The position numbers and the translations under genes are program-made. The notes under the pieces were generated by a model that had not been told where the DNA came from, searched no databases, and saw only the letters and a list, made by a program, of their open reading frames with translations. This document shows, piece by piece, positions 33,850 through 43,218 of a stretch of 64,000 nucleotides of DNA. The stretch is from Streptomyces sp. TG1A-8 (GTDB lineage: Bacteria > Actinomycetota > Actinomycetes > Streptomycetales > Streptomycetaceae), in contig NZ_JASTLB010000001.1 of NCBI RefSeq assembly GCF_030499535.1, forward strand, positions 558,001 through 622,000, read 5' to 3'. Each line of letters opens with the position of its first letter. The first letter of the stretch is position 1.

Positions 33850-35070
33850 ATGAAGACCAGGCCCGACCCCGCCGTGATCCCCACCGACCGCGGCAGGTGC
33901 CCCTTCGACCCGCCGGCCGAGTACGCCCGGCTGCGCACGGAGGAACCGGTCAGCCCCGTCACCTTCCAGGTGGCGCCGAAGGATCCCTCCGGGTGGCTGG
34001 TGACCCGGCACGACCTGGTGCGGCAGATCCTGTCGGACGACCGTTTCAGCCACCGCAACGAGCTGCTCGCGCACGTGGTCGCCCCGCCGTTCCCGATGGC
34101 GGAGTACGCCCCGCAGCCCTCTCCGCCGGGTTCCTTCGCCAAGATGGACGCCCCCGAGCACACCAAGTACCGCAGGCTGCTGGCGGGCCACTTCACGCTG
34201 CGCCGGATCCAGCAGTTCGAGCCGGAGCTGCGGAGCATCGTGGACGGCGCGCTGGAGGAGATGGCGGCCAAGGGCTCGCCGGTGGACCTGGTGAGCGCGT
34301 TCGCCGAGGTGGTCAGCCTCCGTTCGGTGTGCTCGCTCATGGACGTCTCGCCGGAGCTGATGGACGGCATCGCCGAGCACTTCGCCGCGCTGATGACGCT
34401 GACGTACACGCTGGAGGAGTTCATCCACCACGTGGAGTCGATGGACGCGCTCATCCGGCCGATGGTGCGCGAGCGGATGGCCGAGCAGGGCGACGACTTC
34501 TTCGGCCGGCTGTCGGCCACCGGCGAGCTGACCGAGGAGGAGCTGGTCAACCTGGCGGTGCTCACGCTGGGCGGCTCGCTGGACACCACCCCGAACATGC
34601 TCGCGCTGAGCACCTTCGCCCTGCTGGAGCACCCGGACCAGCTGGCGCTGCTGCGCGAGCGGCCGGAGCTGTACGAGGAGGGCGCGGTGGACGAGCTGCT
34701 GCGGTACCTGACCATCTCGCAGCTCGGCTCCAGCAGGTGTGCCCTGGAGGACGTCGAGATCGGCGGGCGCACGGTCAGGGCCGGGCAGACGGTGGTGCTG
34801 TCCCTGCCGGCCGCCAACCGGGACCCGGAGGTCTTCGAGGACCCCGACCGGCTGGACGTCACCCGGGTCCCGCGCAAGCACCTGGCCCTCGGTTTCGGCG
34901 CGCACCAGTGCCTGGGCCAGCACCTGGCCCGGGCGAGCCTCAGGATCGGGCTGGGCCGGCTGTTCGACCGGTTCCCCACGCTGCGGCTGGCCGAGCCCGC
35001 CCAGGAGGTCCCGCTGCGGGACCGCGCCGTGCACTACGGCGTGGACCGGCTGCTCGTGGGCTGGGACTGA
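33850..35070 (+). CDS. Cytochrome P450, second of two
   Basis: A 406-residue P450. The I-helix reads LTLGGSLDTTPN, with Gly replacing the usual Ala of AGxxT but the Thr pair present. ExxR is in DELLRYL, and the heme loop LGFGAHQCLGQHLARA has the Cys. Its N-terminal DRGRCPFDPPAEYARLR is typical of macrolide P450s. Its substrate is probably a different position of the same polyketide or sugar. GTG of the next gene starts four bases after its stop. Confidence 0.92.
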   Translation: MKTRPDPAVIPTDRGRCPFDPPAEYARLRTEEPVSPVTFQVAPKDPSGWLVTRHDLVRQILSDDRFSHRNELLAHVVAPPFPMAEYAPQPSPPGSFAKMDAPEHTKYRRLLAGHFTLRRIQQFEPELRSIVDGALEEMAAKGSPVDLVSAFAEVVSLRSVCSLMDVSPELMDGIAEHFAALMTLTYTLEEFIHHVESMDALIRPMVRERMAEQGDDFFGRLSATGELTEEELVNLAVLTLGGSLDTTPNMLALSTFALLEHPDQLALLRERPELYEEGAVDELLRYLTISQLGSSRCALEDVEIGGRTVRAGQTVVLSLPAANRDPEVFEDPDRLDVTRVPRKHLALGFGAHQCLGQHLARASLRIGLGRLFDRFPTLRLAEPAQEVPLRDRAVHYGVDRLLVGWD

Positions 35071-35074
35071 GGCC

Positions 35075-36439
35075 GTGCACAGACAGCGGGCCCGGAGCGT
35101 GCGCACGGCCGTGGACAGCCGGGCCGACAGCGTCCACACGGTGCGGACCGGGCACGCCGGCGGCGACCGGGTCCGGCTCAGCGGCTTCGACCTGCTGACC
35201 GGACCGTGGTACATCCCCCTGACGTTCTTCTACCGCAAGACGCTGGACGCCGAGGCACTGCGGGACTCGCTGGCGCGCACGCTGCGGCACTACCCCGTGC
35301 TGGCCGGGCGCCTCAGGCGCGACGCGGACGGCGGTCTGAGCGTGGTCTGCGACGACGCCGGGGTGCGCTTCACCGAGGCGTGGAGCCCGGACGCGATGGG
35401 CGACTTCGGCCACGACCTGCGCAGCGAACCCGTGGCCGGGAATCTGGTGCGCGAGGTCACCGCCTTCGGCGTGGTCGACCGGGACACCCCGCTGCTGAAG
35501 ATCCGGCTGACGCAGATGCGCGGCGGCGGCTCCGTGCTGGCGGTGATGATCAACCACACCCTGGCCGACGGGGCCAGCGCCCTGTCCTTCCTGCAGAACT
35601 GGTCCCACGAGCACCTCGGCCTGCCCTGGGAGAAGCCGAACCACGCGCGGGAGGTGCTGGACTCGCTCGGGCGGCCCTCCCCCAGCGCGGCGGTGCGCGA
35701 GGGCCGGGCACTCGTCACCGTCGGCCGCCTCCGCCGCCTGGCCGCCACGGCCCGCCTGGCGGCCAGGCGCCTGACCACGGTGACGACCCGGTTCCACGCG
35801 GCGGAACTCGCCGCGATGAAGGAGGACGCCCGCGCCTCGCTGCCCGGGTCCGGCGCCTGGGTGTCCACCAACGACACGCTCACGGCCCACCTGTGGCGGG
35901 TCTACGGACAGCTGCGGGAACGCCCGGCGGACGCGCCCGAGTGGCTGGGACTCGTCGTCGGCGCCCGCACCCGGCTGGGCGGGGAGCTGCCCGCCGGCTA
36001 CTGGGGCAACTGCGTCAGCAGCAGCTGGACGTCGACCACCGCCGCCGCGCTGCGCACCGCCTCCCTCGGCGCGCTCGCGCTGGGCGTGCGGCGGTGCCTG
36101 GAGAGCACCACGGAGGACAAGCTGCGCGACGAGATCGCCTTCCTCAACTCGTTGCGCCGCAAAGGGATCTCCCGGCGCGTGATGTCCGCCCGGGCGCACG
36201 ACGCGTTCGACGCGTCGCTGTCGGTGAACAACTGGTCGCGGTTCCCGCTCTACGGCGTCGACCTGGGCGGCGGCCGGCCCTTCTGGTACGAGTTCCCCGA
36301 CGTCCCGGTGCCCACGGTGCACATCACGCCCACGCCCGACGAGGACGGCGGCCGCGACGTGTACCTGTGCCTGCTGGAGGAGCACGCGGGCGAACTGGCG
36401 GGCCCCGGCTGGCAGGCACGGCTGCATCCGTTCCGCTAG
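35075..36439 (+). CDS. BAHD-type acyltransferase (PF02458-like), copy 2
   Basis: A 454-residue homologue of the protein at 22516-23880, with the same architecture. LARTLRHYPVLAGRL leads to the catalytic His and Asp in INHTLADGASAL. The C-terminal structural motif is YGVDLGGGRPFWYE. LGLVVGARTRLGGELPAGYWGNCV forms the usual central region of the family. It is translationally close to the second P450, so an acyl group may be placed on a hydroxyl that the P450 creates. Acyl donor unknown; a short acyl-CoA or a carrier-bound aryl group are both possible. Confidence 0.72.
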   Translation: MHRQRARSVRTAVDSRADSVHTVRTGHAGGDRVRLSGFDLLTGPWYIPLTFFYRKTLDAEALRDSLARTLRHYPVLAGRLRRDADGGLSVVCDDAGVRFTEAWSPDAMGDFGHDLRSEPVAGNLVREVTAFGVVDRDTPLLKIRLTQMRGGGSVLAVMINHTLADGASALSFLQNWSHEHLGLPWEKPNHAREVLDSLGRPSPSAAVREGRALVTVGRLRRLAATARLAARRLTTVTTRFHAAELAAMKEDARASLPGSGAWVSTNDTLTAHLWRVYGQLRERPADAPEWLGLVVGARTRLGGELPAGYWGNCVSSSWTSTTAAALRTASLGALALGVRRCLESTTEDKLRDEIAFLNSLRRKGISRRVMSARAHDAFDASLSVNNWSRFPLYGVDLGGGRPFWYEFPDVPVPTVHITPTPDEDGGRDVYLCLLEEHAGELAGPGWQARLHPFR

Positions 36440-36501
36440 CCGAAGCGGCAAGACGTGACCTGGATGTTGCGCGAAATTTTCGGTCTGTGCGATCTTCGGC
36501 C

Positions 36502-36515
36502 TTGGCCTGGGCCAA
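36502..36515. promoter_or_regulatory. Perfect inverted repeat upstream of LAL gene 1
   Basis: TTGGCC-TG-GGCCAA is a perfect 14-bp palindrome in the 200-bp gap before the LAL regulator, 125 bp upstream of its start. It is a candidate operator. Confidence 0.4.
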
Positions 36516-36639
36516 AATGGCGTGGTCAACCTGTCTCGAGGAGAGCGTCCGGACAACGCTGATCGCCCGGTGCGGCACGTCGGGCGGGTCCGAGGGGCAC
36601 CGGGGTGCCACTGCCGCCCCGGAGGAGAGGGACGCGGTG

Positions 36640-39549
36640 ATGGTCGTTGCCTCGGGCGGGCGCAGTCCGCGAGGGACACGGGTCGATGAGCCGTGCCCGT
36701 ATCCGGTGGAGCGCGAGACGGAACTCGCGGTGCTCACCGAGTCGGTCCGGCAGGCCGCGGCGGGCCGCTCCGGGCTCGTGGTGCTGGAGGGGCCGGACGG
36801 CATCGGCAAGACGACGCTGCTGCGCGCCCTGGTCGTCGAGGCCCGCCGACTGGGGCTGCGCGTGCTGCGCGCCCGCGGCGGTGACGACGCGCACGTGCTG
36901 CCGCTGAGCACGGCGCGGGACCTGCTGCAGGAGGTGGCGGACGACAGCGCCGCCGTTTCCCCCGCGCCACCCTGGCACACCGGGCCGGACGAAGCGGGAC
37001 TGCTGCGCCGGCTGTTCCTGCTGCCCTGCTGCGACTGCGACTGCGACTGCGACGACGTTCCGCACGGCGTGCTGGCCGCGCTGCACCGGCTGGTGCGTTC
37101 CGCCGCCGCCCGGGGACCGGTGCTGATGGTGGTGGACGACGCCCACCGGGCGGACGCCGCGTCGCTGCGCTTCCTCGCGCACACCGCCCGCAGACTGCCG
37201 GGGCTGCCGGTGCTGCTCGTGCTGGCCCGGCGCGCCGGCGGCGAGGCGCCCTTGCTGAACGACGTGGTGGCGCAGCCGCGGTGCCAGGTGCTGCGGCCCC
37301 GCCCGCTCACGGGCGCCGGCATCGGGCTGGTCGCCGCACGCCTCACCGCCTCCGCCAGCGACACCGCGTTCCAGGAGGCGTGCCTGGCCGCCACCAACGG
37401 CAACCCGCTGCTGGTGACACGGCTGCTCACCACCTTGCAGGAGGAGGGGCTGCCGCTGACGGCGGCGGCCCTCGCGGCCGTGGACGGCCAGGACATGCCC
37501 GCCTTCCAGGCCCGCATCGCCCGTCTGCTGCACCGGCAGCAGGCCGCCGCGGTGCGCACGGCGCGGGCGATGGCCGTGCTCGGCGACGACGCCTCACCGG
37601 AGATGTGCGCCCAGCTGGCGGCGCTGGACACCGTCACCTGCGGGCAGGCGCTGCTCGCGCTGGACGGCCTGGGGCTGGTCAGCGCGCCGGAGGCCGGCGA
37701 CGGGAGGTGGGCCTTCGCGCACTCGGTGGTGCGCGGCGCGGTGCTGGCCGGCATGTCGGCCGAGGAGCGGGCCGCCGCGCACGGCCTGGCCGCGCGGTTG
37801 CTGCACGACAGCGGACGGCCCGCCATGGACGTCGCCGAGCACCTGAGCCTGTCGCAGCGGCCGGTGACCGCCGGGTGGGCGCTCGCGGTGCTGCGCGAGG
37901 CGGCCCGGGAGGCGACGCTGCGGGGTTCGCCCGAGCGTGCGCTGGAGCTGCTGCGGCCGTGCGTGCCGGACGGCGAGGAGGAGAACTGCGATCCCGAGCT
38001 GCTGGTCGAACTCGGCCTGGCCGAGGCGCGGGTGGACCCTCCGGCCGGCGTGCGGTACCTGACGTCGGCGCTGGACCGCCTGCACTGCCCCGACCTGCGG
38101 CTCACCGCGCTGAGTGCGCTGGTGGGCGGGCTGACCCGCACCGGGGAGGTGGGCCGCGCCATCACCCTGCTGGACCGCTGCCGCTCCGAGGCCTCCGGTT
38201 CCGCCGCCGGCACCGCGAACGCCCAGTTCCTGGAAGCGCAGTTGCTGTTGTCGGCGACCGCCACCCTCGAGGGCTACACGCAGATGCTCACCAGCGTCTC
38301 GTTCGACCTCGGGCTGCCCGGTGACACGCCCGCCCAGCGTGCCCTGCTCGCGGCGCGCGCGGTGCTGTCGGTGTCGCGCATGCACCAGGTGTCCGAGTCG
38401 CGTGCCGCGGCGCGCACCGTGCTCGCGCAGGGTGCCCCGATCACCGACGCGGCCTCCTTCCTCGCCTCCGCCGCGTCCGTCCTGCTGTACGGGGACCGCC
38501 CGCACGAGGCGGCGCGCGGCTACCGGCAGCTGATCGACTGCGTCGAGGTGTCGCTGGAGCAGGCGTACCTGGGTCTGCTGGCCCTCAGTGCGGAGGCGCA
38601 CGAACGGCTCGGTGCCCTGGACGAGGCGCTGCGGCTGACCGAGGAGGTCCTCGGGGAGCGGGGAACCGGGCAGGCCGGCCGCCGCGAGGCGCTGCCGCTG
38701 GCGGTCCGGCTGCACACGCTGCTCGACCGGGGGGACCTGGCGGCGGCGGGCGACCTGGTCGCCGGACTGCCCTCGCTGTCGGCGCGGGAGGGCGCCTGGC
38801 AGTGGAACGAACTGCTGTGCGCACGCGGCCGGCTACGCCTGGCGATGGGCGATCCCGAGGCCGCCCTGCTGGACCTGCAGGAGTGCGGGCGGCGCCAGCG
38901 CGCCTGGCAGCGCACGAACCCCGCCGTCTCCCCCTGGTGGTACTGGGCCGGGCAGGCCCACCTGGCCGTGGGAGAGCGAAGGGCCGCGCTCGAAATGGCC
39001 GAGGAGGCCGTCACCCTCGCGCGCCGGGGCGATCTTCCCTGCGCCCTGGCCTCGGGCCTGGAACTGCGGGCCGCGGCCGGGGACGAGGAACACCGTCCCG
39101 CCCTGCTGGAGGAGGCGGAGGCGGCACTGGCCGGGACCGGGGCTGCGTTGCTGCTGGCCCGGGTGCGGGTGGCCCGCGGACGGGCCCTGCACCGGGCCGG
39201 GTTCAAGGAGTCGGCGCGCACCGTGCTGCGGAAGGGCTGGGAGGAGTCCTACGCCCTGGGAGCGCGGCCCCTGCACGCCGAGGCCCACCAGGCGCTGCTG
39301 GCCACGGGGGCCCGCCCCCGGCGCCCGGTCTCCCACGGGCCGAGCGCGCTCACGCCGAGCGAGCGGCAGGTCGCGGACCTGGCCGCCGGGGGCCGGTCGA
39401 ACGCGGAGATCGCCGAGGCCCTGTTCGTGACCCAGCGGACGGTGGAGGTCCACCTCACCTCGGTGTACCGCAAGCTGGGTCTGTCCGGGCGCCGGGAACT
39501 GCGCGGGGCGTTGGGCGCCGCGGCCGGCCCGGAGGCCGACGGCCGCTGA
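36640..39549 (+). CDS. LAL-type LuxR regulator 1
   Basis: A 969-residue large ATP-binding LuxR regulator. The Walker A motif is GPDGIGKTTLL (about residues 49-59) and Walker B is LMVVDDAHRAD. A long helical TPR-like region follows, then the C-terminal LuxR helix-turn-helix LTPSERQVADLAAGGRSNAEIAEALFVTQRTVEVH. LAL proteins activate many macrolide and polyene clusters. Between the Walker motifs lies an odd CCDCDCDCDD run encoded by a (TGCGAC)4 repeat. The ATG at 36640 follows GGAGGAGAGG; a GTG one codon earlier is possible. Confidence 0.9.
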   Translation: MVVASGGRSPRGTRVDEPCPYPVERETELAVLTESVRQAAAGRSGLVVLEGPDGIGKTTLLRALVVEARRLGLRVLRARGGDDAHVLPLSTARDLLQEVADDSAAVSPAPPWHTGPDEAGLLRRLFLLPCCDCDCDCDDVPHGVLAALHRLVRSAAARGPVLMVVDDAHRADAASLRFLAHTARRLPGLPVLLVLARRAGGEAPLLNDVVAQPRCQVLRPRPLTGAGIGLVAARLTASASDTAFQEACLAATNGNPLLVTRLLTTLQEEGLPLTAAALAAVDGQDMPAFQARIARLLHRQQAAAVRTARAMAVLGDDASPEMCAQLAALDTVTCGQALLALDGLGLVSAPEAGDGRWAFAHSVVRGAVLAGMSAEERAAAHGLAARLLHDSGRPAMDVAEHLSLSQRPVTAGWALAVLREAAREATLRGSPERALELLRPCVPDGEEENCDPELLVELGLAEARVDPPAGVRYLTSALDRLHCPDLRLTALSALVGGLTRTGEVGRAITLLDRCRSEASGSAAGTANAQFLEAQLLLSATATLEGYTQMLTSVSFDLGLPGDTPAQRALLAARAVLSVSRMHQVSESRAAARTVLAQGAPITDAASFLASAASVLLYGDRPHEAARGYRQLIDCVEVSLEQAYLGLLALSAEAHERLGALDEALRLTEEVLGERGTGQAGRREALPLAVRLHTLLDRGDLAAAGDLVAGLPSLSAREGAWQWNELLCARGRLRLAMGDPEAALLDLQECGRRQRAWQRTNPAVSPWWYWAGQAHLAVGERRAALEMAEEAVTLARRGDLPCALASGLELRAAAGDEEHRPALLEEAEAALAGTGAALLLARVRVARGRALHRAGFKESARTVLRKGWEESYALGARPLHAEAHQALLATGARPRRPVSHGPSALTPSERQVADLAAGGRSNAEIAEALFVTQRTVEVHLTSVYRKLGLSGRRELRGALGAAAGPEADGR

Positions 39550-40111
39550 GTCCCGCCCCCTCCGCGCGCTCGGGACGGCCGCGGACCCCGGCGCACGGGG
39601 CCCGGCGCACGGGGCCCGGCGCACGGGGGCCCGGCGTTCGCCGAACGGAAGGTGACCGGTTCGCCACGGACCGTCCGCGGGCACCGTCGGCAATTCGCCG
39701 ACGATCTCGATGTGCTGTTTTCGCATGACAATGTGTGTTCGGCGACGTGATTACCGGCGGGAAACATTCCGCCCGGTCGGAATGATCGGCGATCGACACT
39801 CGGCGCTTATGACGAAATCTCCCGCCGTTACCGCGATGTTGTTTCCGGATGATTAGCTATACGCCCACGAGCATCGCGAATCGCCGTCAATTGATGCCCC
39901 TTGCCCAGGGGCACACGGCTGTGATCTGCTGAGCTTGAGCTTTCAAGGTCTGTGACCAACCCTCAGGGAACCTTCCTCATGCACGATTTCAGGGGCGACC
40001 CGGCACACCTCGCCGTGGAATGCGCGCCGCTGCGGGGGTTTTCCCGGACGGACCGATTCGGCACGCCCGGGAGCGAGTGTCCGCGTGCCTCACGGACCAG
40101 GAAGGACGGTC
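39550..40111. other. Intergenic region between the LAL genes
   Basis: 562 bp without a gene. It begins with a GC-rich tandem repeat (39590-39632) that can fold and may end the first LAL transcript. It then becomes clearly AT-richer from about 39690, as expected of the promoter of the second LAL gene. AGGGAACCTTCCT at 39965-39977 is a partial palindrome that weakly resembles a PAS-LuxR site. Confidence 0.5.
39590..39632 (+). repeat. Three tandem copies of a 14-bp unit
   Basis: GGCGCACGGGGCCC is repeated at 39590, 39604 and 39618, the last copy with one extra G. It lies 41 bp after the LAL 1 stop. The unit is nearly self-complementary between neighbours, so the array can form alternative hairpins and may act as a terminator. 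Confidence 0.7.
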
Positions 40112-42931
40112 ATGGATTTACTGGAGCGTAAGGAGGAACTGGCCCTCGCGGCCACGGCCCTGCGGCAGGCCCGGGAGGGCCGCGGTTCACTGCTCGTCGT
40201 GCAGGGCCCGCTGGGCACGGGCAAGTCCTCGTTCCTGGAGGCCGTCGCCGAGCTGGCCCGGGACCACGGGGCCGTACTCCTGCGGGCCCAGGCCGCGGAG
40301 GCCGAGGAGGGCTTCGCGTACGGCGTGATGCGGCAACTGGTCGACTCGGCCGTCTGCGTGGCCGCGGACGGCGAGGCGGAGCGCTGGCTGGGCGCCGGGG
40401 CCGCGGCCGTCCCCGACGTCCCGGCGGCTTCCCCGGACACCGCGTGGGAGTGTCCGTGGGCCGGTCCGGAGAACGTGCGGCGGTGGCTGACGGCCGTGCT
40501 GGACGCCATGGCCGACGACGGCACCGTGATGCTGCTGGTGGACGACGTGCATTGGTCCGACACCGAGTCGCTGCGCGCACTGGTGCCCGCCCTGACCCGG
40601 CGCCACGACCGGCGCATGCTGTTCGTCGTCTCGGTCATGGCGGGCGACGTCCGCGGCGACCGCTCCCAGGTGCGGCACCTGCTCGGGCTCACGGACCACA
40701 CCATCGGGCTGTCCACGTTCGGCCCCGGCACGATCCGCCGGCTGGCCGAGCACACCTTCGGCCAGCCGGCCGAGGAGGAGTTCGCCGAGGCGCTGCGCGT
40801 CCGTTCGGGCGGCAATCCGCTGCTGCTGCGCACCCTGCTGGACGAGGCCCGGTTCCGGGGTCTGCGGCCGACCGCGGGGTACGCCGCCGCGGCGAGGACC
40901 CTGCGGCCCGACCGTGTCCGCCAGCGCCTGGCGGCGTTCCTGCGCTCGCAGCCCGACCACGTACGCCGCGCGGCCTACGCGCTGGCCGTGCTCGACCGGG
41001 CCGCCGACGTCCAGCTCATGGCCCACCTCGCCGAACTGGACGAACGGCAGCAGTCCGAGGCGGTGCACATCCTGGGCCTGGCGGGCCTGGTCGACGAGCG
41101 CACCTGCACCCTGACCTCCGGGACGGTCCTGCGGGATCTGCTGGACGAGAGCATGCCGGACGGGGAGCGCGCCGCCATGCGCGGCGTGGCCGCGGAACTC
41201 CTCCACCGCAGCGGGTACCCCGCCGAACTCGCCGCCGAGCAGCTCATGTCCGTCATGACCCTGCACGGCCGGGAGGCCGTCGGCATCCTGCACAACGCCG
41301 CGGACAGCGCACTGGGCCGCGGCTCACCCCGCGACGCGGCACGCTACCTGCGCCGCGCCCTGCTGGATCCGTCCTGCGCCGGCGCCGACCGCGCGCACCT
41401 GCTCATCGACCTGGCGTCGGCGGAGCGCAGCTTCGCCACCGCCGCCTCCCTGCGCCACGTCGTCGAGGCCGTCCCCCTGCTCACCACCGTGCGGGAGCGG
41501 GCCGCCGCCGTGGTCCGGCTGGGCCCCCTGCTCATGGACCCGGCCTCGTTCCGCATCGACCTGATGATGCGCCGCGTGGCCGGAGAGCTGCGCTCCTCCC
41601 CGGCCGGCGACGCCGTCGACCGGGATCTGGACCTGCGCCTGCGGGCCCGCGAGCACTACCTGTCCGCCCAGGACCCGGTGCACATCCGCGACACGCTGCG
41701 CCACTTCCGCGCGCTCGGTCCGCGTCCACCGTTGCGCACCACCGGCGAGCGGGAACTGCTCACCTCCCTCATCCACATCGCGTTCGTCGCCAACGCCGCG
41801 CCGGCCGCGGAACTGGCGGAACTGGCCACCCGGCTGCTGGAGCTGGAGGCGCCGACCCCCGAGCACGTGCACACCACGCTGCCGCTCGTCGTGAACATCC
41901 TCGCCGCGGCGGACCGTACGGACGGGGCGGCGGGCTGGCTCAGGCGGGCGCACCGGCTGGCGCAGCGCCGCGGCGGTGACGTCGAGCAGGCCGTGATCCG
42001 CGCCGAGCAGGCCCTCGTCGCCCTCGCCGACGGCCACCTGGGCTACGCCCGGGAGAAGGTGCTGCAGGCCGACGCCCTCGCCGGCCCGGAGATGAGCGGT
42101 CTGCCCACCATCTGCGCCGCCATCCTCGCCATCGTCGCCCTCAACACCGGTGAGCCGGAACTGGCGGAGCAGATACTCGTCCAGCACCGGCTCAGCGCCG
42201 AGAACCAGCATCTGGCGGCCCTGCTGCACGTGTCGCGCGGCACCGTCGCGGCCCGGCGCGGTGACGCGCGGACCGCCCTGGACCACTTCCGCACGGCGGG
42301 CGTGGGCATGGAGCAGATCGGCTGGCTCAATCCGGCCACGCTGCCGTGGCCGTCGTGCGCCGCCCTCATGCACCACCGGCTCGGCGAGCACGAGGAGGCG
42401 CTGGCCACCGCACACCTGGAGGTGGCGCGGGCCCGCACCTGGGGAGCCCCCATCACGCTCGGACGGGCGCTCGTGGTCCTGGGCCGGGTCACTCCCGGAC
42501 GCCGGGGGGCGGAGGTACTGGAGGAGGCCGTGGCCGTCCTGGAACAGGGCTCGAACGGCTACGAGCTGTGCCGGGCGCAGTACGCCCTGGGCGTCTGCCC
42601 GGAGACCGAACCCGCCCGGCGCCGGCTCATGCTGCAAAAGGCGTACGACACGGCCGCGGAGTGCGACGCGCACTGGCTGATGGGGAAGATCCACCGCGAG
42701 AAACGGTCCCTGGAATCCACGGACATCACCTCGCGGCTGACGCCTTCGGAACGCCGGGTCGCGCAGCGGGCGGCGTCCGGACTGAGCAATTCGGAAATCT
42801 CGACCGAGCTGAACATATCCTCCCGCATGGTCGAAAAGCACCTGACTAATTCTTATCGGAAGCTCGGAATTCCCGGGCGGTCCAGCCTTGCCGCCGTCCT
42901 CGGCCGCGCCGGCGAAGCAACCGAGAGCTGA
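40112..42931 (+). CDS. LAL-type LuxR regulator 2, with TTA codon
   Basis: A 939-residue LAL regulator. Walker A is GPLGTGKSSFL (about residues 32-42), Walker B LLVDDVHWSD, followed by a long helical region and a C-terminal LuxR domain LTPSERRVAQRAASGLSNSEISTELNISSRMVEKH. The ATG lies behind GGAAGGACGG. Codon 3 is TTA (40118-40120), which in Streptomyces is read by the bldA tRNA and ties translation to the developmental programme. The HTH-coding end uses unusually AT-rich codons (AAT, TCT, TAT, ATA). The pair of LAL genes plus a PAS-LuxR gene resembles polyene-cluster regulation. Confidence 0.9.
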   Translation: MDLLERKEELALAATALRQAREGRGSLLVVQGPLGTGKSSFLEAVAELARDHGAVLLRAQAAEAEEGFAYGVMRQLVDSAVCVAADGEAERWLGAGAAAVPDVPAASPDTAWECPWAGPENVRRWLTAVLDAMADDGTVMLLVDDVHWSDTESLRALVPALTRRHDRRMLFVVSVMAGDVRGDRSQVRHLLGLTDHTIGLSTFGPGTIRRLAEHTFGQPAEEEFAEALRVRSGGNPLLLRTLLDEARFRGLRPTAGYAAAARTLRPDRVRQRLAAFLRSQPDHVRRAAYALAVLDRAADVQLMAHLAELDERQQSEAVHILGLAGLVDERTCTLTSGTVLRDLLDESMPDGERAAMRGVAAELLHRSGYPAELAAEQLMSVMTLHGREAVGILHNAADSALGRGSPRDAARYLRRALLDPSCAGADRAHLLIDLASAERSFATAASLRHVVEAVPLLTTVRERAAAVVRLGPLLMDPASFRIDLMMRRVAGELRSSPAGDAVDRDLDLRLRAREHYLSAQDPVHIRDTLRHFRALGPRPPLRTTGERELLTSLIHIAFVANAAPAAELAELATRLLELEAPTPEHVHTTLPLVVNILAAADRTDGAAGWLRRAHRLAQRRGGDVEQAVIRAEQALVALADGHLGYAREKVLQADALAGPEMSGLPTICAAILAIVALNTGEPELAEQILVQHRLSAENQHLAALLHVSRGTVAARRGDARTALDHFRTAGVGMEQIGWLNPATLPWPSCAALMHHRLGEHEEALATAHLEVARARTWGAPITLGRALVVLGRVTPGRRGAEVLEEAVAVLEQGSNGYELCRAQYALGVCPETEPARRRLMLQKAYDTAAECDAHWLMGKIHREKRSLESTDITSRLTPSERRVAQRAASGLSNSEISTELNISSRMVEKHLTNSYRKLGIPGRSSLAAVLGRAGEATES

Positions 42932-43200
42932 TCGTTTTTCAGGTGCGGCGGTACCGGCACGGGAATCGGGCAGCAAACGGTCACCGGTGCGCGAGCAAAC
43001 GGGCAGGCACGCCGACGACTTCGCCTCCCACCGTGGCGAACTGCGCCCGACCGTGCCTGAACCCCGGTCACCTTGAGTGCGAAATCCACCACGCGCGGCG
43101 ACCGACACCTGCTCAAAGCGCTGGTGTTGGAGGGAATGGGGCGGCCCGCCGGCTCCAGCGCCCCCGAACCACCGAACCATGGACCACAGTGTTTTGCTCG

Positions 43201-43218
43201 CAAGCAAGAGTTTGCTTG
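43201..43218. promoter_or_regulatory. Perfect 7-4-7 palindrome upstream of the PAS-LuxR promoter
   Basis: CAAGCAA-GAGT-TTGCTTG is a perfect inverted repeat whose last three bases are the start of the -35 hexamer of the PAS-LuxR promoter. The position suggests a repressor or an autoregulator-receptor-type site. Confidence 0.5.

Noticed and set aside
32541..35070. One of the P450s being an EryCII/DesVIII-type glycosyltransferase helper
   Set aside because: Both retain the heme-ligand Cys (HYCIG and HQCLG) and the ExxR motif.
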